From positions 1-64,000 of the forward strand of contig CATVYJ010000001.1 in the NCBI GenBank assembly GCA_958348245.1: DNA of 64,000 bases, given 5' to 3'. A program made the translations under genes and the position numbers. This stretch comes from an uncultured Veillonellaceae bacterium (GTDB taxonomy: Bacteria; Bacillota; Negativicutes; Veillonellales; Dialisteraceae). The notes below the pieces were generated by a model that was not told the origin of the DNA, ran no database searches, and was given only the letters and a program-made list of their open reading frames with translations. Position 1 is the stretch's first letter, and every line of letters begins with the position of its first letter. This document shows, piece after piece, positions 32,236-40,342 of this stretch.

Positions 32236-33254
32236 TGAAAGCGCTCTGGGGCGCGCTCCTCGCGGTGTGCGTCTTCCTTGCGGGCTGCGGCGGCGACGCC
32301 GCGGAGAAACACAGCCGGAATTTCTTCGCCATGGACACGTACATGACCCTCACCGCCTACGGGCCGCATGCGGAAGAAGGCATGAAAGAAGCGGAAGCGC
32401 GCATCCGCACCCTTGAGGACGAGCTCTCCGTCACGAAAGAGGGGAGCGATGTGTGGCGCGTGAACCACCGCATGGAAAATTCTGTGGATCTTGGAGCGGA
32501 CGCGGCGGAGGCGGTGGGCGCGGCGCTCGCCATGGCAAAGGAGACGGGCGGCGCGCTCGACCCCACCATCTATCCCGCGGTGGAAGCGTGGGGCTTCACG
32601 AAAGACCGGCAGCAGGTGCCGTCTCCCGAAGCGCTCGCCGATGCGCTTGCCCGCACGGGCTGGGAATGGGCGCACCTCGCGGGCCGCACGCTCACCCTCG
32701 AACCGGGCATGGAAATTGATCTCGGCGCGGTGGGGAAGGGCTATGCCGGTCGGGAAGCGGGGCGCGTCCTCCGGGAAGCGGGCGTCGCGAGCGCCATCCT
32801 GAGCCTCGGCGGCAATATCGAAGCGGTGGGGACGAAGCCGGACGGCACGCCGTGGAAAGTGGGACTCAAAGCGCCCGACAGCGAAGGCTACGCGGGCATG
32901 ATCGCCGTGCGGGACGAGGCGGTGGTCACCTCCGGCAGCTACGAACGGTACTTCACGGACGAAACGGGCCGACGGTACCATCACATCCTCGACCCGTCCA
33001 CGGGATATCCCGCGGAAAACGGCCTTCTCTCCGTCACCGTCATCGGCCCGGACGGGCTCGTGTGCGACGCGCTCTCCACGGCGCTCTTCGTTATGGGAAA
33101 GGAAAAAGCGGAGGCGTACTGGCGGGCCCGCGGCGATTTCGCCATGATTCTCATCGAAAGCGGACGGCATATCACCGTCACGGAAAACGCGGCGGACCGG
33201 TTCTCTATCCTGCCGGAGTATACGGAGGAAAAGGCGGAGGTGCTGTACCGATGA
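32235..33254 (+). CDS. apbE: FAD:protein FMN transferase lipoprotein
   Basis: A 339-residue ApbE with lipobox FLAGC (Cys18). FFAMDTYMTLTAYG, GGALDPTIYPAVEAWGF, MEIDLGAVGKGYAGREA, LSLGGNIEAVG and HHILDPSTGYPAENGL are the family motifs, including the Asp-rich metal site. ApbE splits FAD and covalently attaches FMN to Thr/Ser of exported electron-transfer proteins. No standard FMN-binding target domain is in the window, so its substrate here is an open question. The ATG at 32235 overlaps the flavodoxin-3 stop. Confidence 0.93.
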   Translation: MKALWGALLAVCVFLAGCGGDAAEKHSRNFFAMDTYMTLTAYGPHAEEGMKEAEARIRTLEDELSVTKEGSDVWRVNHRMENSVDLGADAAEAVGAALAMAKETGGALDPTIYPAVEAWGFTKDRQQVPSPEALADALARTGWEWAHLAGRTLTLEPGMEIDLGAVGKGYAGREAGRVLREAGVASAILSLGGNIEAVGTKPDGTPWKVGLKAPDSEGYAGMIAVRDEAVVTSGSYERYFTDETGRRYHHILDPSTGYPAENGLLSVTVIGPDGLVCDALSTALFVMGKEKAEAYWRARGDFAMILIESGRHITVTENAADRFSILPEYTEEKAEVLYR

Positions 33255-33583
33255 AACGGAAGCATGCGGCGGGACTGCCGCTCCTTCTGGGCCTGTCTCT
33301 TCTGATGACCGCCTGCGGCACGTCGTCCGGGCCCCGCACGGCGGAAATCGTGCAGGACGGCGCGGTCATCCGCCGGGTGGATCTCGACGCCGTGACGGAG
33401 ACGGAGGACATGACTGTCCCGTATGGGGCGCATTCCAATACCATCCGCATCGCGCCGGGGGAGATCCGCATGCGGTCGGCGGACTGCCCGGACCAGATCT
33501 GTGTGAAATCGGGAAAGCTCACGGAAGGGGGCCTTCCCATCGTGTGCCTGCCCCACCGGCTCGTTATCCAGTGGGCTGACTGA
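33251..33583 (+). CDS. NusG domain II lipoprotein (EetA-like)
   Basis: A 110-residue protein with signal peptide and lipobox MTAC (Cys22), followed by a small NusG-domain-II beta fold. IRIAPGEIRMRSADCPDQIC and GGLPIVCLPHRLVIQ are typical, with Cys residues in the loops. From memory, homologues in the Listeria and Enterococcus flavin-based extracellular electron-transfer loci are called EetA and lie next to a Gx-transporter protein (EetB), as here. It overlaps apbE by 4 nt. Confidence 0.85.
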   Translation: MKRKHAAGLPLLLGLSLLMTACGTSSGPRTAEIVQDGAVIRRVDLDAVTETEDMTVPYGAHSNTIRIAPGEIRMRSADCPDQICVKSGKLTEGGLPIVCLPHRLVIQWAD

Positions 33584-33601
33584 AAGAAAGGAGGGATCGC
33601 C

Positions 33602-34111
33602 ATGTCCATCCGGCGGTTAAACGCCATGGCGCTGCTCACGGGGCTGTCGCTCATTCTTTTCGTCATCGAAATGCAGGTGCCGCCGCCCCTTCCCGTGCCG
33701 GGCGTAAAAATCGGCCTGGCAAATGTGGTCACCGTCTACGCGGTGTACCGCTTCCGCCCGGGCGAGGCCCTCATGATTCTCCTCGCGCGCATTTTCCTCG
33801 CAGCCATCTTCGCGGGGCAGGCGGCGGCTCTCCTCTACAGCCTCGCCGGGGGCCTCGCGTGCCTTGCAGGCATGCTTCTTCTGAAGCACGTCCTCCCGCG
33901 CCGTCTCTGGCTCGCCAGCGTCTGCGGCGCCGTCCTCCACAATGGCGGCCAGATTCTCTGCGCCGTGTGGATGCTCGGCACGCCCTCCATCTTCGCCTAC
34001 TTCCCCATTCTTGCCGCGGCGGGGGCCCTCGCGGGCCTCTTCACCGGCCTCATCGCCCAGAACCTCCTCGTTCGCTGCCCCTTTTTGCACCGCCTGCCGG
34101 ACGGCCTGTGA
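33602..34111 (+). CDS. Gx-transporter-family membrane protein (EetB-like / HepT component I-like)
   Basis: A 169-residue membrane protein with about five hydrophobic segments. MQVPPPLPVPGVKIGLANVVTVYAVY carries the ...PGVKIGLAN... signature of the Gx-transporter family, often mis-annotated as heptaprenyl diphosphate synthase component I. It follows the NusG-II gene by 18 nt with AAAGGAGGGATCGCC. The order apbE / NusG-II / Gx-transporter mirrors part of flavin-based electron-transfer loci. It ends the operon. Confidence 0.85.
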   Translation: MSIRRLNAMALLTGLSLILFVIEMQVPPPLPVPGVKIGLANVVTVYAVYRFRPGEALMILLARIFLAAIFAGQAAALLYSLAGGLACLAGMLLLKHVLPRRLWLASVCGAVLHNGGQILCAVWMLGTPSIFAYFPILAAAGALAGLFTGLIAQNLLVRCPFLHRLPDGL

Positions 34112-34129
34112 GTTTTCCCTCATTTCATC

Positions 34130-34152
34130 GACCGCACGCGCGGTCTTTTTTT
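34130..34152 (+). terminator. Terminator of the flavodoxin/ApbE operon
   Basis: GACCGC (34130-34135), loop ACGC, GCGGTC (34140-34145), then seven T. Confidence 0.92.
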
Positions 34153-34251
34153 GTTGCTGTTTTTACGTTTTTATCACTGGGTTTCTCCCGCTGATGCTTA
34201 TTGAGGAGCGGAAAATCATGAAGAAGCGGGTGAATTACTGAAAATTTCCGT

Positions 34252-34280
34252 TTGACAAATGGTTCCGTATCCGGTAATAT
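34252..34280 (+). promoter_or_regulatory. Promoter of the trp operon
   Basis: TTGACA (34252-34257), 17 bp, TAATAT (34275-34280). Confidence 0.8.
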
Positions 34281-34294
34281 GAGAACAACTTCAT

Positions 34295-34591
34295 ACAACA
34301 ATACCTATTTCTTCTGAGAGATCAGAAGAAGAAACCGCAGAGGCGGAGATAACGGCGGATCGTGCACTTACAGGGAGCCGGGAGAATGAGAATCCGGCAG
34401 AACGCAGACCGTCAAATGGACCGCTGAGGGCGCAGGGGAAAGGCGACGAGTATCCTGCGACGTGAGGCTTACGTCAGTAGCCGGGGATATGATGGTATCC
34501 CGACAAAGTGCAGGAGTCACATCCTGAAGCAAGGTGGCACCGCGGAGACACTGTATCCGTCCTTGGCAAGATTGTCAGGGACGGATTTTTT
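34295..34591 (+). promoter_or_regulatory. T-box leader, tryptophan specifier (TGG)
   Basis: Stem I includes ACAGGGAGCCGGGAGAATGA and the specifier TGG at 34417-34419, followed by ACCGCTGAG. The T-box sequence AAGGTGGCACCGCGG lies at 34531-34545. The terminator pairs ATCCGTCC with GGGACGGAT ahead of a T run at ~34585-34591. It should raise trpDCBA transcription when tRNA-Trp is uncharged. About 100 nt without a recognisable gene separate it from trpD. Confidence 0.93.
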
Positions 34592-34695
34592 TGTTGGCCG
34601 TCCCGGAAGGGAGAAGAGCATGGATGCGATGCGCCGATGGCCGGGGTTCTTTTATGAAAGACAGAGGGATTTTGTAAAAGAAAGGACGGCTTATC

Positions 34696-35733
34696 ATGAT
34701 TACCGAAGCAATCAAATTACTGGCAGAGAAACGGGACCTCGATTTCCATCAGGCGGAGGCGAGCGTCTATGAGATGATGGACGGCACGGTGAGCGCGGCG
34801 CGGACCGCGGCGTTCCTCACGGCGATGAGCATTAAGGGGGAGACGCCCGAGGAAATCGCCGGGGCGGCGTCGGGCATGCGGGCGCATGCGCTCCCTGTGC
34901 AGTACGGCGGCGACCTGCTGGAGATCGTCGGCACCGGCGGGGACGGCTCGCAGTCGTTCAATATTTCCACCACGTCGGCGTTCGTCGCGGCGGCAGGCGG
35001 CGTGAAGGTGTCGAAGCACGGGAACCGCGCGGCGTCGTCGAAGTGCGGCGCGGCGGACGTGCTGGAGGCGCTGGGCGCGGAGATCGAGCAGGGCCCGGCA
35101 GAGGCGGCGCGTCTTCTCGATACAGTGGGCATGTGTTTCTTCTACGCGCCGCTCTATCACAAGGCGATGAAATATGTGGGCCCCGTGCGCAGGGAGCTGG
35201 GCATCCGCACCATTTTCAATATCCTCGGGCCGCTCACGAATCCCGCCCGCGCGGCGTACGACTGCATCGGCGTGTACGACGAGGCGCTGGTGGAGCCCAT
35301 CGCGGAGGTGCTGGACCGGCTGGGCGTCCAGCGGGCGCTGGTCTTCTACGGACGGGACGGCATGGATGAAATTTCGCCGTCGGCGGAGACGAAGGTGTGC
35401 GAGCTGGACCGGGGCGCGCGGCGGACGTATCTCATCCGGCCGGAGGACTGCGGCCTCGCGCGGGGACGGAAGGCGGACCTCGTGGGCGGCGGCGCGGAGG
35501 AGAACGCGGCCATCACGGAGGCGGTGCTTGCGGGACGCCGGGACGGCGTGTACGCCACGCGGCGGAATGCGGTGCTCCTCAACGCGGGGGCGGCGTTCTA
35601 TGTGACCGGCCGGGCGGAGACGATGCGCGCGGGGGCGGCCATGGCGGCGCGCCTCATCGACAGCGGACGGGCGCGGGCGCTGATGCACGCATTTGTCCGG
35701 GCGTCGCGGACGGCGGCGCGGGAGGCGGTATGA
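34696..35733 (+). CDS. trpD: Anthranilate phosphoribosyltransferase
   Basis: A 345-residue TrpD joining anthranilate and PRPP. The PRPP-binding EIVGTGGDGSQSFNIST, KHGNRAASSKCGAADVLEALG and the FNILGPLTNPA loop are complete. It is the first gene after the T-box; trpE and trpG, which normally precede it, are not here. The stop overlaps the trpC start. Confidence 0.96.
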   Translation: MITEAIKLLAEKRDLDFHQAEASVYEMMDGTVSAARTAAFLTAMSIKGETPEEIAGAASGMRAHALPVQYGGDLLEIVGTGGDGSQSFNISTTSAFVAAAGGVKVSKHGNRAASSKCGAADVLEALGAEIEQGPAEAARLLDTVGMCFFYAPLYHKAMKYVGPVRRELGIRTIFNILGPLTNPARAAYDCIGVYDEALVEPIAEVLDRLGVQRALVFYGRDGMDEISPSAETKVCELDRGARRTYLIRPEDCGLARGRKADLVGGGAEENAAITEAVLAGRRDGVYATRRNAVLLNAGAAFYVTGRAETMRAGAAMAARLIDSGRARALMHAFVRASRTAAREAV

Positions 35734-36524
35734 TTCTCGAGCAGATCGCCGCGGAGTCCCGGGCGCGCGTGCGGCGGATGCGGGCGGACGGCACGGCGGC
35801 GCGCCTCCGGGAAGCGGCGGACGGATTTCATACGGACGGAGGCGCGCGGTTCCGGGCGCGTCTCGCCGCGCCGGGTCTTTCCTTTCTCTGCGAATTGAAA
35901 AGGGCCTCTCCGTCGAAGGGCGTCATCGCGGAGGATTTTCCCTATCTCGCTATCGCGAAGGCGTACGAGGCGGCGGGGGCGGCGGCCATTTCGTGCCTCA
36001 CGGAGCCGCTGCACTTCCTCGGCAGCGTGGATATCCTGCGGGAGGTGGCGCGGGCGGTATCCCTCCCTGTGCTGCGGAAGGATTTCCTCACAGACGTCTG
36101 TCAGGTGGACGAGGCGGCCCTCGCGGGCGCGTCGGCGGTGCTCCTCATTGCGGCACTGCTCACGGACGATGAGCTGCGGCGGCTCCGTACGCGGGCGCAG
36201 GCGCTGGGCCTTGCGGCGCTCGTGGAGGCGCACAGCGCGGAAGAAGTGCGGCGCGCGCTCGACGCCGGAGCGGATATGGTAGGCATCAATCACAGAAATC
36301 TGCGGGATTTCTCCATGGACCTCACGCTCACGGAGCGGCTGCGGCCGCAGATTCCCCCGGGCGTCGTGGTCGTCGCGGAGAGCGGCATGAAGAGTGCGGA
36401 CGATGTGCGGCGCATGGAGGACGCCGGAGCGGACGCGGTGCTCATCGGGGAGCTGCTCATGCGGGCGGAGGACCGGGGCGCGCTGCTTTGCAGGCTCCGG
36501 GATACAACGAAAGGGAGGCGGTAA
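35730..36524 (+). CDS. trpC: Indole-3-glycerol-phosphate synthase
   Basis: A 264-residue TIM-barrel enzyme. FLCELKRASPSKGVIAEDF, LPVLRKDFLTD, VEAHSAEEVRRAL and GINHRNLRDFSMDL are the active-site strands. It makes indole-3-glycerol phosphate for TrpAB. The ATG at 35730 follows GGGAGGCGGT and overlaps the trpD stop. A fused TrpF domain is absent; trpF is a separate gene at 49028. Confidence 0.95.
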   Translation: MILEQIAAESRARVRRMRADGTAARLREAADGFHTDGGARFRARLAAPGLSFLCELKRASPSKGVIAEDFPYLAIAKAYEAAGAAAISCLTEPLHFLGSVDILREVARAVSLPVLRKDFLTDVCQVDEAALAGASAVLLIAALLTDDELRRLRTRAQALGLAALVEAHSAEEVRRALDAGADMVGINHRNLRDFSMDLTLTERLRPQIPPGVVVVAESGMKSADDVRRMEDAGADAVLIGELLMRAEDRGALLCRLRDTTKGRR

Positions 36525-36525
36525 G

Positions 36526-37704
36526 ATGGAAACCAGATTTGGCCCGTTCGGCGGGCAGTATGTGCCGGAGACGCTCATGAGCGAGGTGCACCGCGTGGCG
36601 GACGCCTATGAAATGTATAAAAACGATCCGGATTTCCTGGCGGAGCTGGACGATTTGAACCGAAATTACACGGGGCGGCCGTCTCTCCTGTACGAGGCGA
36701 AGCGTATGTCCGCCGACCTCGGCGTGAAGGTCTATCTCAAGCGGGAGGACCTGAATCACACGGGAGCGCACAAGATCAACAACTGCATCGGGCAGGCGCT
36801 CCTCGCGCGGCACATGGGCAAGACGCGGCTCATCGCAGAGACCGGCGCGGGGCAGCACGGCGTGGCGGCGGCCACGGTGGCGGCGCTCTTCGGCATGGAG
36901 TGCGAAGTCTTCATGGGGGAGATCGACACGGAGCGGCAGGCGCTCAACGTGTACCGCATGAAGCTCCTCGGCGCGAAGGTGCACGTGGTGCGCACGGGGT
37001 CGCGCGTGCTGAAGGACGCGGTGAACGCGGCCATGCAGGACTGGAGCGCCCGCTGCGGGGACACGCATTACCTCATCGGCTCGGCGGTGGGGCCCGCGCC
37101 GTTTCCTGCGATGGTGCGCGATTTCCAGAGCTGCATCGGCCGGGAAATGCGGGAGGAAATCCTCCGCCGGGAGGGGCGGCTCCCGGACATGATCGTGGCC
37201 TGCGTGGGCGGCGGCAGCAACGCCATCGGCACGTTTTATCCCTTCGTGCCGGACGAAGGGGTGCGGCTCGTGGGCTGCGAGGCCGGCGGGAAGGGCGTGG
37301 ACACGCCGTACCATGCGGCCACTATGGCGCGGGGCCGGGTGGGCGTCTTCCACGGCATGAAGTCGCTCTTCTGTCAGGACGACGACGGCAATATCACGGA
37401 GGTGTATTCCATTTCCGCGGGGCTCGACTATCCCGGCGTGAGCCCCGAGCACGCCGCGCTCCACACGTCGGGCCGGGCGGAGTACATTCCCGTGACGGAC
37501 GAAGAGGCAGTGGAGGCCTTCGAATATCTGGCGCGCACGGAGGGCGTCATCTGCGCCATCGAGAGCGCGCACGCCGTGGCGGGGGCCCGGCGCATGGCGC
37601 GGACGCTCGCTCCGGGGAGCGTCATGGCCGTCACGATTTCCGGCCGCGGGGACAAGGATGTAGCGGCTATCGCCCGCTACCGCGGAGAAGAATTACGGGA
37701 CTGA
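36526..37704 (+). CDS. trpB: Tryptophan synthase beta chain
   Basis: A 392-residue PLP enzyme. HTGAHKINN holds the PLP Lys (K83), RLIAETGAGQHGVAAATVAA follows, and CVGGGSNAIGTF binds the cofactor phosphate. It condenses indole and serine in the alpha2-beta2 complex with TrpA. The ATG at 36526 follows GGGAGGCGGTAAG, just after the trpC stop. The length is normal. Confidence 0.97.
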   Translation: METRFGPFGGQYVPETLMSEVHRVADAYEMYKNDPDFLAELDDLNRNYTGRPSLLYEAKRMSADLGVKVYLKREDLNHTGAHKINNCIGQALLARHMGKTRLIAETGAGQHGVAAATVAALFGMECEVFMGEIDTERQALNVYRMKLLGAKVHVVRTGSRVLKDAVNAAMQDWSARCGDTHYLIGSAVGPAPFPAMVRDFQSCIGREMREEILRREGRLPDMIVACVGGGSNAIGTFYPFVPDEGVRLVGCEAGGKGVDTPYHAATMARGRVGVFHGMKSLFCQDDDGNITEVYSISAGLDYPGVSPEHAALHTSGRAEYIPVTDEEAVEAFEYLARTEGVICAIESAHAVAGARRMARTLAPGSVMAVTISGRGDKDVAAIARYRGEELRD

Positions 37705-37714
37705 GGAGGGCATC

Positions 37715-38494
37715 ATGAACGAGTTGAAACGGGCTTTTGAAAACGGGAAAGCGCTCATCGCCTTCCTCACGGCGGGCGATCCGTCCATCGAGGACAGTGT
37801 GCGCTATGTGAAGGTCATGGAGGAGGCCGGGGCGGACCTCATCGAGATCGGTGTGCCTTTTTCCGACCCCATTGCCGACGGGCCGGTCATTATGGAGGCG
37901 GACGTGCGGGCCCTCGCCCGGGGCGTCCATCTCCGCGAGGCCATGGAAGAAGCGCGGGCCATCCGGCGGGAGAGCGCCGTCCCGCTGGTCTTCCTCACCT
38001 ATTACAATCCGGTCTTCTCCTACGGCGTGGAGGCGTTCTTCCGGGACTGCGCGGAAGCGGGCGTTTCCGGCGTCATCATCCCCGACCTGCCGCTGGAAGA
38101 GCAGGGCGAGGCGCGGCCTTTCGCGGATCGGTACGGCGTGGCGCTCATCCAGCTCGTGGCGCCCACGTCGAAGGCGCGCGTGCAGGCCATCGCGGCGGAG
38201 GCGGAGGGATTCGTCTACATCGTGTCGTCCATGGGCGTCACAGGCATGCGGGAGGGCGGCTTCGACGCGGACCTGGCGGAGACGATCGCCGCGGTGCGGG
38301 AGGTGACGGACGTGCCCTGCGCGGTGGGATTCGGCATCCACACGTCGGAGCAGGCCCGAGCCATGGCGCGGCTCGCGGACGGGGTCATCACGGGGAGCGG
38401 CGTGGTGAGCCTCATCGGCCAGTACGGCGCGGCCGCTGACGAAGCGCTCGCCGCCTATGTCCGCGGGCTGAAAGAGGCGGTGCGTCCGCTCTGA
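37715..38494 (+). CDS. trpA: Tryptophan synthase alpha chain
   Basis: A 259-residue TIM barrel that cleaves indole-3-glycerol phosphate. ALIAFLTAGDPS starts it; DLIEIGVPFSDPIADGPVI carries the catalytic Glu, PLVFLTYYNPVFSYG follows, and GFGIHTSEQARAM with ITGSGVVSLI forms the phosphate site. It is the last gene of the operon, 10 nt after trpB. No clear terminator separates it from the rpsO promoter. Confidence 0.96.
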   Translation: MNELKRAFENGKALIAFLTAGDPSIEDSVRYVKVMEEAGADLIEIGVPFSDPIADGPVIMEADVRALARGVHLREAMEEARAIRRESAVPLVFLTYYNPVFSYGVEAFFRDCAEAGVSGVIIPDLPLEEQGEARPFADRYGVALIQLVAPTSKARVQAIAAEAEGFVYIVSSMGVTGMREGGFDADLAETIAAVREVTDVPCAVGFGIHTSEQARAMARLADGVITGSGVVSLIGQYGAAADEALAAYVRGLKEAVRPL

Positions 38495-38499
38495 ACGGC

Positions 38500-38528
38500 T
38501 TGTAATTTCCGGACGGACCGTGTATAAT
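38500..38528 (+). promoter_or_regulatory. Promoter of rpsO
   Basis: TTGTAA (38500-38505), 17 bp, TATAAT (38523-38528), only 6 nt after trpA. Confidence 0.75.
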
Positions 38529-38616
38529 CTCCTTGTATGTGAACTGTGTCTCAGTCCTTCGAGTACTCCGACGAATCACTCAGATACAGCAATTTCCCAA
38601 ACAGGAGGAGAATAGT

Positions 38617-38886
38617 ATGCTTACTGCAGAACAGAAGAAAGAAGTCATCGAACAGTACGCCACCCATCCCGGCGACACCGGTTCCCCGGAAGTACAGATT
38701 GCAATTCTCACGAAGCGCATCGTCATCCTCACGGAACATTTGAAAGAACACAAGAAAGACCATCATTCCCGCCGCGGCCTGCTGAAAATGGTCGGCCAGC
38801 GCCGGAACATGCTGGACTATCTGCGCCGCACCGATCTCGAACGGTATAGAACGCTCGGCGCGCGCCTCGGCCTCCGTCTGAAATAA
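38617..38886 (+). CDS. rpsO: 30S ribosomal protein S15
   Basis: An 89-residue S15 with the typical HPGDTGSPEVQIAILTKRI and DHHSRRGLLKMVGQRRNMLDYL, which contact 16S rRNA in the central domain. The ATG at 38617 follows ACAGGAGGAGAATAGT; the in-frame extension to 38533 is untranslated leader. The ~88-nt leader could host autoregulation by S15, but no structure was proven. It is monocistronic, with its own promoter and terminator. Confidence 0.97.
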   Translation: MLTAEQKKEVIEQYATHPGDTGSPEVQIAILTKRIVILTEHLKEHKKDHHSRRGLLKMVGQRRNMLDYLRRTDLERYRTLGARLGLRLK

Positions 38887-38895
38887 GACAGCCGG

Positions 38896-38928
38896 ATACA
38901 GCATCCTCTGCGGGTGCTGTATTTTTTT
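38896..38928 (+). terminator. Terminator of rpsO
   Basis: ATACAGCATCC pairs with GGGTGCTGTAT, followed by a T run. Confidence 0.9.
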
Positions 38929-39052
38929 GCGCCCGTTTGCCGCGGCGTCCCGGGTGCTCTTTCCTATTCGTAATAAGTATGGTATGATGGCATTATTCTA
39001 TATTTCATCCGCCGCGGAGCTTCCGCAGGATTTGCACAGAGGAGGACACAGA

Positions 39053-40015
39053 ATGGAAAATAAGAAAGTAACGATCGGCGTACTGGGAGCGGGCCATGTG
39101 GGCGCGCATGCAGCGTTTGTGCTGGGCCTGACGGGCATTGCGGACGTGGTGAAGCTCTGCGACGTGAGAGAGCAGAAAGTGGTGAGCGAACGGCAGGACC
39201 TGATGGACGCGGTGTACTTCATGCCGCACCGCGTGGATTACCAGATCGCGGACTACGCGGGCCTCGCGGACTGCGACATCATCATCAACGCACTGGGGGA
39301 CATCACCCTCTGCGCCACGGGCAGCCGGGACGACGAAATGCATTTCACCGTGCGCCAGGTGGCGGACACCATCCCGAAAATCATGGCCGCGGGCTTTGAC
39401 GGCTTCTTCATCAACGTGACGAATCCCTGCGACGTGGTGGCCCACCTCATTGCGGAAGTGAGCGGCCTCCCGAAAGGGCGCGTCTTCGGCACGGGGACGC
39501 TCCTCGACTCGTCCCGCCTCATCAGCGCCATCGCGCAGCAGACCGGCATCGAGCACCATTCCTTCAATGCATTCATGATGGGCGAGCACGGCGACCGCCA
39601 GATGGTGCCGTGGTCTCTCATCAATTTCCGCGGCAAGCCGCTCGCTCAGATGGAGGCGGACCCGCGCTTCCAGTTCGACAAGGAAACGGTGAAGAACCAG
39701 ACCATCAAGGCGGGCTGGGTGACGTACAGCGGCAAATTCTGCACAGAGTACGGCATCTGCCTCGCCGCGGCGACGCTGGCGAGAGCGGTGCTCCACGACG
39801 AGCGGAAGATCTATCCGTGCAGCTGCCCGCTGGACGGCGAATACGGCGAGACGGGCATCTTCTGCGGTGTGCCGGCCCTCATCGGGAAAAACGGCGTGGA
39901 AGAAGTGATGGAATACGAACTGACCGAAGAAGAACGGGCGGAATTCAAGGCGTGCTGCGACACGGTGCGCGCGAACATCGCTAGGGCCAGAGCGTTCCTC
40001 GACACGAAGGAATAA
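39053..40015 (+). CDS. Lactate dehydrogenase-family 2-hydroxyacid dehydrogenase (HicDH-like)
   Basis: A 320-residue NAD-dependent LDH/MDH-fold enzyme. IGVLGAGHVGAHAAFVLGL binds NAD, NVTNPCDVVAHL and FGTGTLLDSSRL hold the substrate Asp/Arg side, and the catalytic His179 is in GEHGDRQMVPWS. The mobile loop (ALGDITLCATGSRDDE) is unlike standard L-lactate dehydrogenase and closer to L-2-hydroxyisocaproate dehydrogenase, so a bulkier 2-oxo acid is possible. The ATG at 39053 follows AGAGGAGGACACAGA. A 53-residue ORF follows after 4 nt. Confidence 0.85.
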   Translation: MENKKVTIGVLGAGHVGAHAAFVLGLTGIADVVKLCDVREQKVVSERQDLMDAVYFMPHRVDYQIADYAGLADCDIIINALGDITLCATGSRDDEMHFTVRQVADTIPKIMAAGFDGFFINVTNPCDVVAHLIAEVSGLPKGRVFGTGTLLDSSRLISAIAQQTGIEHHSFNAFMMGEHGDRQMVPWSLINFRGKPLAQMEADPRFQFDKETVKNQTIKAGWVTYSGKFCTEYGICLAAATLARAVLHDERKIYPCSCPLDGEYGETGIFCGVPALIGKNGVEEVMEYELTEEERAEFKACCDTVRANIARARAFLDTKE

Positions 40016-40019
40016 ATCC

Positions 40020-40181
40020 ATGGACGAAAAAGACGAAGCGCGCGTGGACGCGGCGGTGAAAGAACTGCTGAAGGACCCGGTCGTGGTGCGGGAAGTCTCC
40101 CGCCTCCGGGAGCGGGGCATGTCGGAGACGTACGTGCAGAACTGGCTCCGCCAAATCGCGATGCTCAATCAGAAATCATGA
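40020..40181 (+). CDS. Small 53-residue hypothetical protein
   Basis: An open frame starting MDEKDEARVDAAVKELLKDP and ending MLNQKS, 4 nt after the dehydrogenase stop and in the same transcript. GAAGGA lies 8 nt upstream of its ATG. The sequence is charged and looks alpha-helical, with no Cys, signal peptide or membrane segment. Its placement before a terminator supports it as a real small gene. Function unknown. Confidence 0.6.
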   Translation: MDEKDEARVDAAVKELLKDPVVVREVSRLRERGMSETYVQNWLRQIAMLNQKS

Positions 40182-40184
40182 AGA

Positions 40185-40220
40185 AAAAGCCGGACGGCCT
40201 GCGGGCCGCCGGCTTTTCTT
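40185..40220 (+). terminator. Terminator of the dehydrogenase transcript
   Basis: AAAAGCCGG pairs with CCGGCTTTT around an inner GGCC...GGGCC arm. Confidence 0.85.
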
Positions 40221-40342
40221 CTGCACATTCTCCGGGAGCATGGAACCCGATTCTAACTAAGCATTATGCATGGGACGCGCGCTGCGGTATAACGAAGACA
40301 GGAAAAACAGACCGCGGAAAGACGCGGAAGACGGAGGTGCCT

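Noticed and set aside
34563..34772. 69-codon plus-strand ORF between the T-box and trpD
   Set aside because: It starts inside the T-box terminator and overlaps the trpD start in another frame; no homology or leader-peptide Trp run.
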